Shown here in pieces: positions 36,499 to 45,068 of a stretch of DNA of 64,000 nucleotides (positions within the stretch are counted from its first letter, which is position 1; each line of letters starts with the position of its first letter). The DNA lies in NCBI GenBank assembly GCA_965249965.1, contig OZ252262.1, positions 3,410,001-3,474,000 of the forward strand, in the 5' to 3' direction. This DNA comes from HXMU1420-13 sp965249965 (lineage in GTDB: Bacteria > Bacteroidota > Rhodothermia > Balneolales > Balneolaceae). A program made the translations under genes and the position numbers. The notes below the pieces were generated by a model that saw only the letters and a list, made by a program, of their open reading frames with translations, searched no databases and was not told where the DNA came from.

Positions 36499-37587
36499 CT
36501 ACACGTTTACCGAGTGAACCCAACCGTGACGATCGTCAATTCTACCGTACTGGATTCCGGTAATTTCATCAAAAAGGCGCTTTGCAAAATCACCGATGCT
36601 TCCATCGCCAATATTAATTTTCTGCCCCTTGTGCTCGATCAATCCAACCGGAGATATTACAGCTGCTGTACCTGAACCAAACACTTCTTTCAGGCTTCCG
36701 TTTGCCGATGCTTCAAATACTTCAGAAATGGAGATTTTTCGCTCTTCTACTTTGTAGCCCCATTCTTCGGCCAATACTTTTACCGAATCTCGGGTTATGC
36801 CCGGCAACACAGATCCACTTAATTCTGGTGTTACAAGTGTATCCCCAATAAGAAAGTGAATGTTCATTGTGCCTACTTCCTCAATATACTCGTTGTGATT
36901 GGCGTCCAACCAAAGAACCTGAGTAAATCCATTTTGTTGAGCTTCCCGCGCCGGCAAGAAACTGGCTGCGTAATTTCCACTGGTTTTAGCTTCACCGGTT
37001 CCACCTTTAACTGCACGAACGTATCCATCAGGAGTTGCTAACGAAACCGGGTTAAAACCTTCTTTGTAATACGCGCCAACCGGACTTGTAATGATATAAT
37101 AGCTATATCGATCAGAAATACGTGCTGCCAGATAATCCTCACTGGCAATGATAAATGGGCGAATATACATCGCAGTTCCAGCTGCCAGTGGCACCCATTT
37201 TTTATCTAATTTGATAAGGGTAGAGAGCGCTGAAATAAACGTCTCGTAATCCGTTTCGGGAATACACATTCTACGGCAAGACCGATTAAAACGTGCATGA
37301 TGATCTTCCGGGCGGAAAATATTGATCGTCTTTTCATCCTTGTAAAACGCCTTCATGCCTTCGAACACCGCCTGACCATAATGAAATACATTCATTGAAG
37401 GAGCCATGGGAATTGTGCCGTAAGGTTTCACTGTCGCTTCTCCCCATGATCCGTTTTCGAAGATCATTTCAAACATATGATCGCCAAACATTCGGCCAAA
37501 TTGCAGATTTGAAAAATCTACTTCATGTACTCTGCTTGACGTTGCCGGTTCAATTCTCAATGGTGATGTTGTAAGTATCTCGCTCAT
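36499..37587 (-). CDS. ilvE: Branched-chain amino acid aminotransferase
   Basis: 362 aa, the larger (group II) type. PLP enzyme that interconverts branched-chain amino acids and their keto acids. Visible are FEGMKAFYKDEKTINIFRPE, the PLP-lysine region GTGEAKTSGNYAAS, and EEVGTMNIHFLIGD. ILPGITRDSV is written here as VLPGITRDSV. The crcB gene follows after one base. Secure. Confidence 0.96.
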   Translation of the reverse strand: MSEILTTSPLRIEPATSSRVHEVDFSNLQFGRMFGDHMFEMIFENGSWGEATVKPYGTIPMAPSMNVFHYGQAVFEGMKAFYKDEKTINIFRPEDHHARFNRSCRRMCIPETDYETFISALSTLIKLDKKWVPLAAGTAMYIRPFIIASEDYLAARISDRYSYYIITSPVGAYYKEGFNPVSLATPDGYVRAVKGGTGEAKTSGNYAASFLPAREAQQNGFTQVLWLDANHNEYIEEVGTMNIHFLIGDTLVTPELSGSVLPGITRDSVKVLAEEWGYKVEERKISISEVFEASANGSLKEVFGSGTAAVISPVGLIEHKGQKINIGDGSIGDFAKRLFDEITGIQYGRIDDRHGWVHSVNV

Positions 37588-37652
37588 TTTTCTGTACTCT
37601 TTTCATGGATTTTGGCAGGATGTTAAATATACGATTTTTGCTCCCGAAATCA

Positions 37653-40454
37653 TCATCCTGTACTCTGCATTGCAGCCGCAATTCCATTAATATTAAGGAA
37701 TATCAGCTCCATAATTTCATGCTGTTTTTCAACCGGAGCTGATTCATCCCATCGTTGCAATAGCTCTGCTTCAATAATATTTAAAGGAAACGTAAAAGGA
37801 TTTCTGAATTTAATTGAATTTTGGATCACAGGATTATGACCTAAAATCTCATCTATCTCTGTGATACTAGTTATATGAGTGCATGCCTTTGCAAAATCCT
37901 CGCTGATGATATTGTGGAATTTCATGTCGGTTTCTCTGTTATAAATCACCGAAGTGGCAAGATGTGTTCGGGCAAGTTCACGCTGAGAATTATTCATCAC
38001 AGTGTAAAAGAAGCGCCACTCCTTCTGCCATTTTTGAAGAATTTCCAAAGCATCCGGGTACTTGTCTTTGATCTTTGCCAACCCTTCACCGATGCCATAC
38101 CAACCGGGAACATTGTAGCGGAGCTGCGTCCATGAAAACACCCAGGGAATGGCACGAAGCCCATCAAAAGATAATTTACCACCATTGCCACGCATAACTG
38201 GTCGCGAAGCAATGGGCAATTTCCCGATATGCTCTACCGGTGTATGTGAAACAAACCAATCCCAAAATTCTTCGTCATCAATCAGTCCGCGATAGTTATT
38301 CATGGTTTCTTTCGCCAGATCCTGCATCATATCCCATTCATAATCAGAATCGCTTAAATAGCCGGGCTTATCTTTTTGAGCCATCACAACCTGTGCCATA
38401 GCATTCACCAATTGCTCTAAATGCCGATGTGCAATCTTCTCGAGAGAATATCGAAATGAGATAACCTCGCCCTGTTCGGTAAACCTGATTTTCCCATTAT
38501 TTGCAACCGGTGGCATCGCAGTTATTGCTTTATTCGATTGACCACCACCCCGGCCTACTGTTCCACCTGTTCCATGGAATAATCTAAAATCGACGCCGTA
38601 TTCGCGGCACACTATGCCTAAATCATACTGGGCTTTATTCAACGCCCAGTTGGCCATCCAGTACCCACCATCTTTGTTACTATCAGAATAACCCAGCATA
38701 ATTTCCTGGAAATTATCCCGTGCAGCAATTTGCCTGCTAAAAATGGGGTGCTCGAAAATCACCGCCATGTGATTGGACGATTCTTCTAAATCTTCGATGG
38801 TTTCAAAAAGTGGAACCACATCTAATTTCGATGCAACCTCATCACCATCAATTGTCCACAATCCAAGTTCTTTTGCCAAAATGAGAACTTCCAGCATATC
38901 ACTCACACCATGCGCCATGCTGATGATATAACTACCAAAACTGTTTGGGTCGAGCGTGATCATATCCCTGATTTCCTCGAAAACCGACATCACCTTTTCA
39001 GCAACCTCTGACCGAAGCGACTTAAACGGACTTAATGGGCGTGGATTCCGAAGCTCTTTTTCCAATACTTCGATTTTTTCTTCTTCCGTGAGTGATTCGT
39101 ACCCGTCAATAACTTCGCCTTTAGAAAGTAATTCGGAGACCGTTTCCTCATGAAGTCGGGAATGTTGCCGAACATCGAGTGCGGTAAGGTGAAAGCCGAA
39201 CGTTTTTGCGCAATAGATCAAATCTTGCAGGCGGCCCTGCTCGCTTAATCCCGCTAAATCATGATCAATTAAACTTTGACGGATGAGTTCCAAATCAGTG
39301 ATAAAATCTGCCGCAGTATATTTTGGAGCAAGTTTTAAAATTGTTTCTTTGTCGGATTTCAGCGCATTTTGCTGCTCCTGAATGTACTGCATCATGTGGG
39401 TAATTTTACGACGATACGGCTCCCGCTGATATCGACGTTCATATAAATCACTTAATGGATTCGCAGTTTCCTCATTTCGTAAAGAAGCTCGTAGTTCATC
39501 GGAAATGCCCGTTTCTTTGTAAGAAATACTTAGATATCGACGAAGGTGGTCCAGTTTTTTGATGTACATCTTAAACGATGTTTTTCGCTGTTCCATCAGC
39601 GTTCGCCAGGTTACAGATGAGGTTACATTTGGATTTCCATCCCGATCAGACCCAATCCACGAGCGATATTTCAGAACAATTGGTAACTCACCAGACTCTC
39701 CATAATAAGTTTCCAACGCCATTCTGATATCCTGATACAAATGCGGCACCACATCCCAAATAGTGTGTGAGAAGTAGAACAGGCCGTTTTCAACTTCATC
39801 TTCAACGGTCATCCGCTCTGCACGCACTTCATCGGTCATCAACAGAAGCTTTAGCTGATTAACAATTTCACTTTTCAGCTGTTTGCCTTCATCAACAGTG
39901 TGATTATCATCCCCGAGTTCTGCGATCATGTTGCTGATCTCATGCTGTTTGGTTAGCACAGATCGGCGACGTGCTTCGGTCGGGTGAGCAGTAATCGTAG
40001 GCTGAATATCCATTTGCGCAAACACATCGATGGCCTGCTCAAGTGAAAGTCCTGCCTCTTTCATTTTATACACCGCCTCCATAATACTTTCATTTCGGGG
40101 CTTATCAGCGGTTTCCTGAAATTCTCGGCTACGATTTATCCGACTGATTTCGTGCTGCTCCAGTGAATTGACCAAATGGAAAAACGTGGTATAAATGCGC
40201 AGAAACTCCTTTAAATCATCCGCAGAAGTATCTTCTACATATTTTTGCAGCTCGGTAAGTGCTTCATCATTTCCATGCTCTAAGGCCTCTACTGCTTTCT
40301 GTGGCATTTCGCCTAGCAGCTTGATGAAATCATCCCCCATTCGATCACGACAAACCACTTCCAGCAATTGTGTTAGTGTGGTGATATTCTCAGCAAGGTG
40401 TTCGTTAATGTTGCTTGACTCAGCAAGTCGGCGTACCGTCTCTACCCAATGCAT
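37653..40454 (-). CDS. ppc: Phosphoenolpyruvate carboxylase
   Basis: 933 aa. It carboxylates phosphoenolpyruvate to oxaloacetate to refill the citric acid cycle. The catalytic motifs are all present: ITAHPTEARRRS near residue 155, GSDRDGNPNVT, GYSDSNKDGGYWMANW, and the Gly-rich loop FHGTGGTVGRGGG near 620. Its C-terminal four residues read MQSTG in place of the common NTG end. Single-gene transcript by position. Secure. Confidence 0.97.
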   Translation of the reverse strand: MHWVETVRRLAESSNINEHLAENITTLTQLLEVVCRDRMGDDFIKLLGEMPQKAVEALEHGNDEALTELQKYVEDTSADDLKEFLRIYTTFFHLVNSLEQHEISRINRSREFQETADKPRNESIMEAVYKMKEAGLSLEQAIDVFAQMDIQPTITAHPTEARRRSVLTKQHEISNMIAELGDDNHTVDEGKQLKSEIVNQLKLLLMTDEVRAERMTVEDEVENGLFYFSHTIWDVVPHLYQDIRMALETYYGESGELPIVLKYRSWIGSDRDGNPNVTSSVTWRTLMEQRKTSFKMYIKKLDHLRRYLSISYKETGISDELRASLRNEETANPLSDLYERRYQREPYRRKITHMMQYIQEQQNALKSDKETILKLAPKYTAADFITDLELIRQSLIDHDLAGLSEQGRLQDLIYCAKTFGFHLTALDVRQHSRLHEETVSELLSKGEVIDGYESLTEEEKIEVLEKELRNPRPLSPFKSLRSEVAEKVMSVFEEIRDMITLDPNSFGSYIISMAHGVSDMLEVLILAKELGLWTIDGDEVASKLDVVPLFETIEDLEESSNHMAVIFEHPIFSRQIAARDNFQEIMLGYSDSNKDGGYWMANWALNKAQYDLGIVCREYGVDFRLFHGTGGTVGRGGGQSNKAITAMPPVANNGKIRFTEQGEVISFRYSLEKIAHRHLEQLVNAMAQVVMAQKDKPGYLSDSDYEWDMMQDLAKETMNNYRGLIDDEEFWDWFVSHTPVEHIGKLPIASRPVMRGNGGKLSFDGLRAIPWVFSWTQLRYNVPGWYGIGEGLAKIKDKYPDALEILQKWQKEWRFFYTVMNNSQRELARTHLATSVIYNRETDMKFHNIISEDFAKACTHITSITEIDEILGHNPVIQNSIKFRNPFTFPLNIIEAELLQRWDESAPVEKQHEIMELIFLNINGIAAAMQSTG

Positions 40455-40604
40455 GTTCTTCGATGTTTATTTAGTGTGTGAGTGAACCTCCAATGTACTT
40501 AAAACTTTGGGGTTTTATTATTTCATTTCGATCATTTTTCTTTTGACCCCACCCCGACCCGACCCTACATTAAGGGAGAGAGTTAAACCACAATAATCAT
40601 ACTT

Positions 40605-40687
40605 GTCATTCAGAGTCCCGATACATCGGGGCGAAGAATCTTCACAACTCTGTATATGTGCAGATCCATCGCTTCGCTCTGGATGAC
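40605..40687. repeat. 83-base element with terminal inverted repeats
   Basis: The ends GTCATTCAGAG (40605-40615) and CTCTGGATGAC (40677-40687) are inverted copies of each other with one mismatch. A CCCGAT-AC-ATCGGG palindrome lies inside (40617-40630). It resembles small non-coding REP or MITE-like elements. It fills part of the 284-base gap between ppc and tag. Confidence 0.7.
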
Positions 40688-40700
40688 ACGCATTTAGTAT

Positions 40701-40720
40701 GGACAATTCATGAATTGTCC
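40701..40720. repeat. Perfect 20-base palindrome
   Basis: GGACAATTCATGAATTGTCC reads the same on both strands. It lies 19 bases upstream of the tag start, directly after the 83-base element. It could be a regulator site or part of the repeat family. Confidence 0.7.
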
Positions 40721-40738
40721 CAACAGGCATTAAGGAAT

Positions 40739-41311
40739 ATGAATCAAAAAATAACACGCTGCGATTGGGCCGAAGGCACTTTCGAGCAATACATCCAATA
40801 CCACGATGAAGAATGGGGAGTGCCCGTTCATGACGACCGAAAACACTTCGAATTTCTGATTCTGGAAGGTGCCCAAGCCGGACTCAGCTGGGCGACCATC
40901 CTAAAACGCCGAGATGGGTACCGCCACGCATTTGCAGATTTCGATCCAGAAATTGTAGCGACCTTCGATGAAGATAAAATCCAGGAATTGCTTCAGTTTG
41001 AAGGAATCATCCGAAATAAATTGAAAGTTAGAGGTGCTGTAAATAATGCCCAGCGATATCTGGAAGTTCAGAAAGAGTTCGGCAGCTTTGATGCCTATAT
41101 CTGGCAGTTTGTGGATGGAAATCCCATTGTTAATCACTGGAAAACGATGAGCGAAGTCCCGGCTACTTCCCCCGAATCAGATGCCCTTAGTAAAGACTTA
41201 AAAAAGCGAGGCTTTAAATTCGTAGGTAGCACCATTATGTACGCCCACATGCAAGCCTGCGGATTGGTGAATGACCATACGATTGATTGCTTTCGATTTG
41301 ATCAGGTTTAG
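40739..41311 (+). CDS. tag: DNA-3-methyladenine glycosylase I
   Basis: The frame is open from 40658, but conserved sequence begins at the ATG at 40739 (MNQKITRCDWAEG), giving 190 aa, the family's length; the upstream part falls in repeat sequence. It removes 3-methyladenine from alkylated DNA. It has YHDEEWGVPVHDDRKHFEFL, the pocket LEGAQAGLSWATIL, and the zinc ligands Cys8, the first His and the late HMQACGLVNDH. The first integron cassette begins about 70 bases after its stop. Confidence 0.95.
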   Translation: MNQKITRCDWAEGTFEQYIQYHDEEWGVPVHDDRKHFEFLILEGAQAGLSWATILKRRDGYRHAFADFDPEIVATFDEDKIQELLQFEGIIRNKLKVRGAVNNAQRYLEVQKEFGSFDAYIWQFVDGNPIVNHWKTMSEVPATSPESDALSKDLKKRGFKFVGSTIMYAHMQACGLVNDHTIDCFRFDQV

Positions 41312-41381
41312 GATAGCTTTGAGTTTTGAGCTGTGAGCCATGAGCAAATAAAGTCACCTAAAACCAATTGTTTCTTTTGAT

Positions 41382-41388
41382 GTTAGTT
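41382..41388 (+). other. Candidate left recombination point of the cassette array
   Basis: GTTAGTT matches the R' core of attC1 exactly and precedes the first cassette gene. Reverse-complement of the attC1 R'' region (GTTAGCCGAC) agrees for the first five bases and then differs by transitions. It could be a worn attI or attC remnant; no full attC lies upstream. Confidence 0.4.
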
Positions 41389-41440
41389 GGAAATTTTAGA
41401 CATTCTTGATTATACAATAACATTTTAACCGCATTAATTA

Positions 41441-41932
41441 TTGAATAACAAACAAAGCATATCGAATTACTTTCTAACCATTTCTTACATGATTGGTGTA
41501 AGTCTGATTCTTATCATCAATTGTGCTTTAGGTGCTTTGGTTATTTTTAACGTTTACACATCCGGATTCGAATCTCTCTTTTCAGACTCCCTCTTCTATT
41601 TCTCGGCCTTCGCTTTTTTGTTAGTCTTATTTATTCCTGCTTATAAAAATGTTCAGCAAATTCGATATCTCAGATTAAATGGGGATTTTATTGAAGCGAA
41701 CAGAATTCATTTACTAGGTTATGGTTCATTACCATACCTCCTTAGTAAAGAAACCGAGTTTACGTTTGAGGATATTCATAAGATTGAATCTGGAAAATGG
41801 TTCAAAGATTTTACGACCATCACTTTTAAAAAAGCAGAAAGTGAAATTGTGCTTAAAACATTTTTAAAGAATAAAGAACTTGGTCGGCTAACAAGTAAAT
41901 CAAACAGATTCGAACCAAGTCCCGAACTTTAA
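41441..41932 (+). CDS. Cassette 1: membrane protein of unknown function
   Basis: 163 aa from a TTG start; an ATG 16 codons in is an alternative. Two membrane helices (about residues 12-34 and 48-65) are followed by a cytosolic region with FTFEDIHKIESGKWFKDFTTITFKK, which resembles a PH-like strand pattern. I recognise no family. The last ~15 residues (from GRLTSKSNRF) are encoded by the R''-L'' half of attC1, so the C-terminus may have been acquired by losing an earlier stop. Confidence 0.6.
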   Translation: MNNKQSISNYFLTISYMIGVSLILIINCALGALVIFNVYTSGFESLFSDSLFYFSAFAFLLVLFIPAYKNVQQIRYLRLNGDFIEANRIHLLGYGSLPYLLSKETEFTFEDIHKIESGKWFKDFTTITFKKAESEIVLKTFLKNKELGRLTSKSNRFEPSPEL

Positions 41933-41975
41933 TTTTAATAACTCGGCTCGCCGCATAAACGCAGGGTCGTTAGTT
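41886..41975 (+). repeat. attC1 recombination site
   Basis: R'' box GGCTAAC (41886-41892) and R' box GTTAGTT (41969-41975), 90 bases apart end to end. The right arm reads GGCTCGCCGCATAAACGCAGG, one of the more diverged copies in the array. Its left half lies inside the cassette 1 gene. Confidence 0.88.
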
Positions 41976-41997
41976 TGCATCTCTCAACCAAGACTTT

Positions 41998-42933
41998 ATG
42001 GAAGAACAAAGATCTAGAATTTGGAAGTATAGATTAGGTGCTTTTTTAATTGATCTACTTTTGATCACTGCTTTAACTGCATTCCTAAGAAATATAAATC
42101 CAATACCAATTCCTGATTGGCTCGAATACCTGACCCCTTTTCTAGCATTTTATTCTTACTTCCTTGTGCTTTCCATCATAAAAAAAAGAGATTATAGTTT
42201 TGGTAAAGCAGCACTACATTTAAGTATTCGATATGAAGAAAACACTGACTTTTATGATTTTAAAAAACTGAATATTAGATTATTGATTCTTGCATTAATC
42301 TGGCCTTTGGAACTTCAAGAAATACCAGGACGCATACTTGGTTTTGATTTTAATGGAGAAATCGGAATCATTTTATTTTCAATTCAATATTCTATCATCA
42401 TTTACAGTGCATATCTAGCAATTAAAACTGATAAGATGATCCATGATAGAGCTACTAACACCTCAATTCTATTCAAACCAATTAATTCTGAAATAGTATT
42501 CTCTCCTGATTTGCTTGCGAATGATTCAATTTATAAGTCAAGGAAACTCATTTTTCTAATTTTGATCATTGCATCGCTTTCTTTTACTGTAAATATTGTT
42601 TTTGATGACTATTCATTTTTTGATAGTCGTGAGAAAAGTGAGCTTGAAACATCAATTGAAAGTGGAATCTATTCTGGCCTAAATACAAGAACTAATGTTG
42701 AAATATGGGATTCTTACGAATCTTCAAGAGATTTTGCAAATAATACATCAAAAGCTGAAATAGTTTTTAATGTTGATATTTGGTTGCCAATGATTCAATG
42801 GGAAAGAAGTAAAGCTGAGTCTATTATTAGACAAACTGAAAGTAATCTGAATATAGATGGTGATTATTATGATCGATATCACCTTAAGATTAGGTCGGCG
42901 TTTGTTGAAATGAGTATATCAAACGAAATTTAG
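41998..42933 (+). CDS. Cassette 2: RDD-family membrane protein
   Basis: 311 aa. The RDD domain fills residues 1-160: Arg-Leu-Gly-Ala-Phe-Leu-Ile-Asp at the first helix (the R and D), SFGKAALHLSIRYEE, and MIHDRATNTSILF with the last Asp. About four helices lie in the RDD region and another near residue 190 (KLIFLILIIASLSFTVNIV). A soluble, acidic C-terminal region of ~110 residues is outside the domain. RDD proteins include ion/proton antiporters, but most are unassigned. Codons are AT-rich. The stop is 7 bases before attC2. Confidence 0.75.
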   Translation: MEEQRSRIWKYRLGAFLIDLLLITALTAFLRNINPIPIPDWLEYLTPFLAFYSYFLVLSIIKKRDYSFGKAALHLSIRYEENTDFYDFKKLNIRLLILALIWPLELQEIPGRILGFDFNGEIGIILFSIQYSIIIYSAYLAIKTDKMIHDRATNTSILFKPINSEIVFSPDLLANDSIYKSRKLIFLILIIASLSFTVNIVFDDYSFFDSREKSELETSIESGIYSGLNTRTNVEIWDSYESSRDFANNTSKAEIVFNVDIWLPMIQWERSKAESIIRQTESNLNIDGDYYDRYHLKIRSAFVEMSISNEI

Positions 42934-42939
42934 AATGCA

Positions 42940-43029
42940 AACTAACAAGCGTTTCAAGCGGACTCGGACGAGGTTCGAGTCTTTAATTTTAATAACCAGG
43001 CTCGCCGCTTAAACGCGGGGTCGTTATAC
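42940..43029 (+). repeat. attC2 recombination site
   Basis: R'' AACTAAC (42940-42946), R' GTTATAC (43023-43029). The arms GCGTTT-C-AAGCGG and CCGCTTAAACGC (43005-43016) pair, leaving a single unpaired base, the hallmark of attC folding. Ten bases ending at R'' (GCAAACTAAC) are the exact reverse complement of GTTAGTTTGC at the start of this cassette. Confidence 0.93.
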
Positions 43030-43033
43030 ACTT

Positions 43034-43522
43034 ATGATTCAAATCATAATTACTTCTGAGAAATACCCTGTTGAAAATTTACTAGTTCATATAAGAGTAT
43101 TTTTTAAAGAGAATAGTAGTTATGGTAATATTTCAAATTTGAAAACTGATAATTATGGTTCGATTATTCTGACCAAGAAGTTAATTGAAGAGAGTTTAGT
43201 ATCTGGAGATATCGAAGATATAACAGGTTTTGGTCTCTCATTTCTTAACCTCAAAATTATTGAACAGCTTAAACAAACTTATAAGCGTTTCGAAACAGTT
43301 GATATTTCCGAAATTGAGACTGAACTTGCTCAAAAGGGCTTTAAAGAAAGTGAACTAAAAACCATTGCGAGAAATACTTTATCAGAATTAAGAAAACAAT
43401 CAGAGATGTATTCATTCTATGAAGCAAATAATAATCACTTGGTACCTAGTTTAGATTTTGAAAATGAGTTCAAGTTTGATTTTACTAAGTCAAAATTAAT
43501 ATTAAACCTAGAAAATGTATAA
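43034..43522 (+). CDS. Cassette 3: protein of unknown function
   Basis: 162 aa, soluble, AT-rich codons, no signal peptide or membrane helix. The first half is strand-rich (IQIIITSEKYPVENLLVHIR, then NYGSIILTKKLI), the second half helical (IIEQLKQTYKRFETVDISEIETELAQKGF). I recognise no family. Its ATG is 4 bases after the R' box of attC2, and its TAA stop is part of the R'' box of attC3, so the cassette is packed with no spare bases. Confidence 0.6.
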   Translation: MIQIIITSEKYPVENLLVHIRVFFKENSSYGNISNLKTDNYGSIILTKKLIEESLVSGDIEDITGFGLSFLNLKIIEQLKQTYKRFETVDISEIETELAQKGFKESELKTIARNTLSELRKQSEMYSFYEANNNHLVPSLDFENEFKFDFTKSKLILNLENV

Positions 43523-43606
43523 CAAGCGCTTCAAACGGACTCGATTAGGGTTCGGAACTTTAATAATTAAAACTCGGCTCGCCGCTTAAACGCGGGGTCG
43601 TTTGCA
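43517..43606 (+). repeat. attC3 recombination site
   Basis: R'' GTATAAC (43517-43523), the exact reverse complement of GTTATAC that starts this cassette. R' GTTTGCA (43600-43606). The right arm is CTCGCCGCTTAAACGCGGGG, identical to attC2. Confidence 0.93.
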
Positions 43607-43614
43607 ACATTGTC

Positions 43615-44034
43615 GTGAATGAATACTTAACACTTCGAACTTACGATAGCTTGGTTGATGCCGAAATCGATTTCGCTAAGTTGAATGATGAAGAGTTACG
43701 TGTTTTTATCAATAACAGAAATACTGCAAATATTCTCCCGCATTATTCTTTGGCTATTGGTGGAATTAAAATTCAAATACATAAAGATGATCTTGAAAAG
43801 GGATTAGAAGCAATTTCTTATGAAATCAACAGAGAACAAGATGTTGATGAAATTTTTGAAATAGCATCTACCGAGGAAAAATTGGCTTGTCCAAATTGTG
43901 GAAGTTCAAATTATTTTAGAGAAAAATCGATGATTGCTGGACTAATACTTTATTTATTTGCTGCTGTACCTGTTGCTACTTTTAAGAAAACTTATAATTG
44001 TATTAACTGTAATCATAGATGGAAAGTAAAGTAA
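43615..44034 (+). CDS. Cassette 4: DUF2007 plus zinc-ribbon membrane protein
   Basis: 139 aa from a GTG start 8 bases after the R' box of attC3. Residues 1-75 match the DUF2007 (putative signal-transducing) pattern: SLVDAEIDFAKLNDEELRVF and GGIKIQIHKDDLEKGLEAI. A zinc ribbon follows, CPNCGSS near 92 and CINCNHRW near the end. One hydrophobic helix lies between the Cys pairs (MIAGLILYLFAAVPVATF). The role of DUF2007 is unknown. The domain call is by pattern. Confidence 0.7.
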   Translation: MNEYLTLRTYDSLVDAEIDFAKLNDEELRVFINNRNTANILPHYSLAIGGIKIQIHKDDLEKGLEAISYEINREQDVDEIFEIASTEEKLACPNCGSSNYFREKSMIAGLILYLFAAVPVATFKKTYNCINCNHRWKVK

Positions 44035-44041
44035 ATCGTGT

Positions 44042-44130
44042 TGCTAACAAGTAATTCAAACAGATTCGAACCAATTTCGGAACTTTAGTTTTAAAACCAG
44101 ACTCGCCGCTTAAACGCGGGGTCGTTAGGG
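44042..44130 (+). repeat. attC4 recombination site
   Basis: R'' TGCTAAC (44042-44048), R' GTTAGGG (44124-44130). It most resembles attC1 in its left arm (AACAAGTAATTCAAACAG) and attC2/3 in its right arm. Eight of nine bases ending at R'' (GTTGCTAAC) match the reverse complement of this cassette's start (GTTTGCAAC). Confidence 0.9.
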
Positions 44131-44145
44131 CCATAAATTTGATAT

Positions 44146-45063
44146 ATGATCAAACATAACAAGCTACTTTTTCTAACCTTCGTGTACACGTTAATTTCCT
44201 TTCTAGTAGATCTATACCTTGGCTATCCGGATTTTTTAGTTTTAATTATCGCAATTGAACTACCAATATTAGCTGTTATTTACGCTGCCATAAAAGGATA
44301 CAAGTGGGCATATTTTACTACATTCATGTATTATTTTATTCGTTCATTGAATTTCTATTTCCCTGAGTTCTATTGGATGACAAAAAATGGACTCAATCTT
44401 GAGATTTCTTTTAATAGCGTTGGTATTAATATTATTTCAATGCTTTTCTTCTTTCTGCTTTTTTATGATTTAAAATCTAGATTTAATTCTAAAGTTATTA
44501 GCCGATTACGAATACTATCTTTTCTTCTACTATCTACAATATTCATAGCTGGTATAATTACTCCGACAGATGACAAATACGTCGATCAGTATAAGAATCA
44601 AGAATTGACCATAGAACTAGATACCACTTCAACTTATCAGTCACATTATGGTATTGATATTCCTGAGAATTGGGAATCTGCAACCGATTATCAAGGTTTA
44701 TCACTCGTTGCAATTAGCCCATTTGAAGACGAACTAGATAGCTTTCGTGAGAACTTTAACATCCAAGCATATACTCTAAATATCGAAGATTATAGTTCAG
44801 AACTTGTAGGAAATAGAATTTTTGAATCAGGCACTTCAGATATTGGTTTTGATGTACAAATAATAAATACTGAAATCACACAAGATTTTTATATAGTTGA
44901 ATACTTAATGAGTGACTCCACAAATTCATTTCAATCCATAATGTACTGCCAAGTTAAGGGTAATAAGGCTTATACATTGATATTTTCAGATTCTGAAGAA
45001 TCTTTTAAATCGAATTTAGAGAGTACTTTTGAGTCAATAAAAAATTCATTCAGTATTTATTAA
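44146..45063 (+). CDS. Cassette 5: membrane protein with soluble C-terminal domain
   Basis: 305 aa. Four or five membrane helices occupy residues 1-145. The C-terminal ~150 residues are outside the membrane and resemble the PsbP/DUF1795 fold (YGIDIPENWE, a middle with QIINTEI and FYIVEYLM, and SNLESTFESIKNSFSIY). That part of the call is tentative. AT-rich codons (20 G or C in the 60 bases 44341-44400). Its stop is 5 bases before attC5. Confidence 0.6.
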   Translation: MIKHNKLLFLTFVYTLISFLVDLYLGYPDFLVLIIAIELPILAVIYAAIKGYKWAYFTTFMYYFIRSLNFYFPEFYWMTKNGLNLEISFNSVGINIISMLFFFLLFYDLKSRFNSKVISRLRILSFLLLSTIFIAGIITPTDDKYVDQYKNQELTIELDTTSTYQSHYGIDIPENWESATDYQGLSLVAISPFEDELDSFRENFNIQAYTLNIEDYSSELVGNRIFESGTSDIGFDVQIINTEITQDFYIVEYLMSDSTNSFQSIMYCQVKGNKAYTLIFSDSEESFKSNLESTFESIKNSFSIY

Positions 45064-45068
45064 ACAGG

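Noticed and set aside
37588..37652. Fluoride riboswitch upstream of the ilvE-crcB operon
   Set aside because: The 65-base leader shows no pseudoknot pattern typical of the crcB motif, and crcB is second in the operon.
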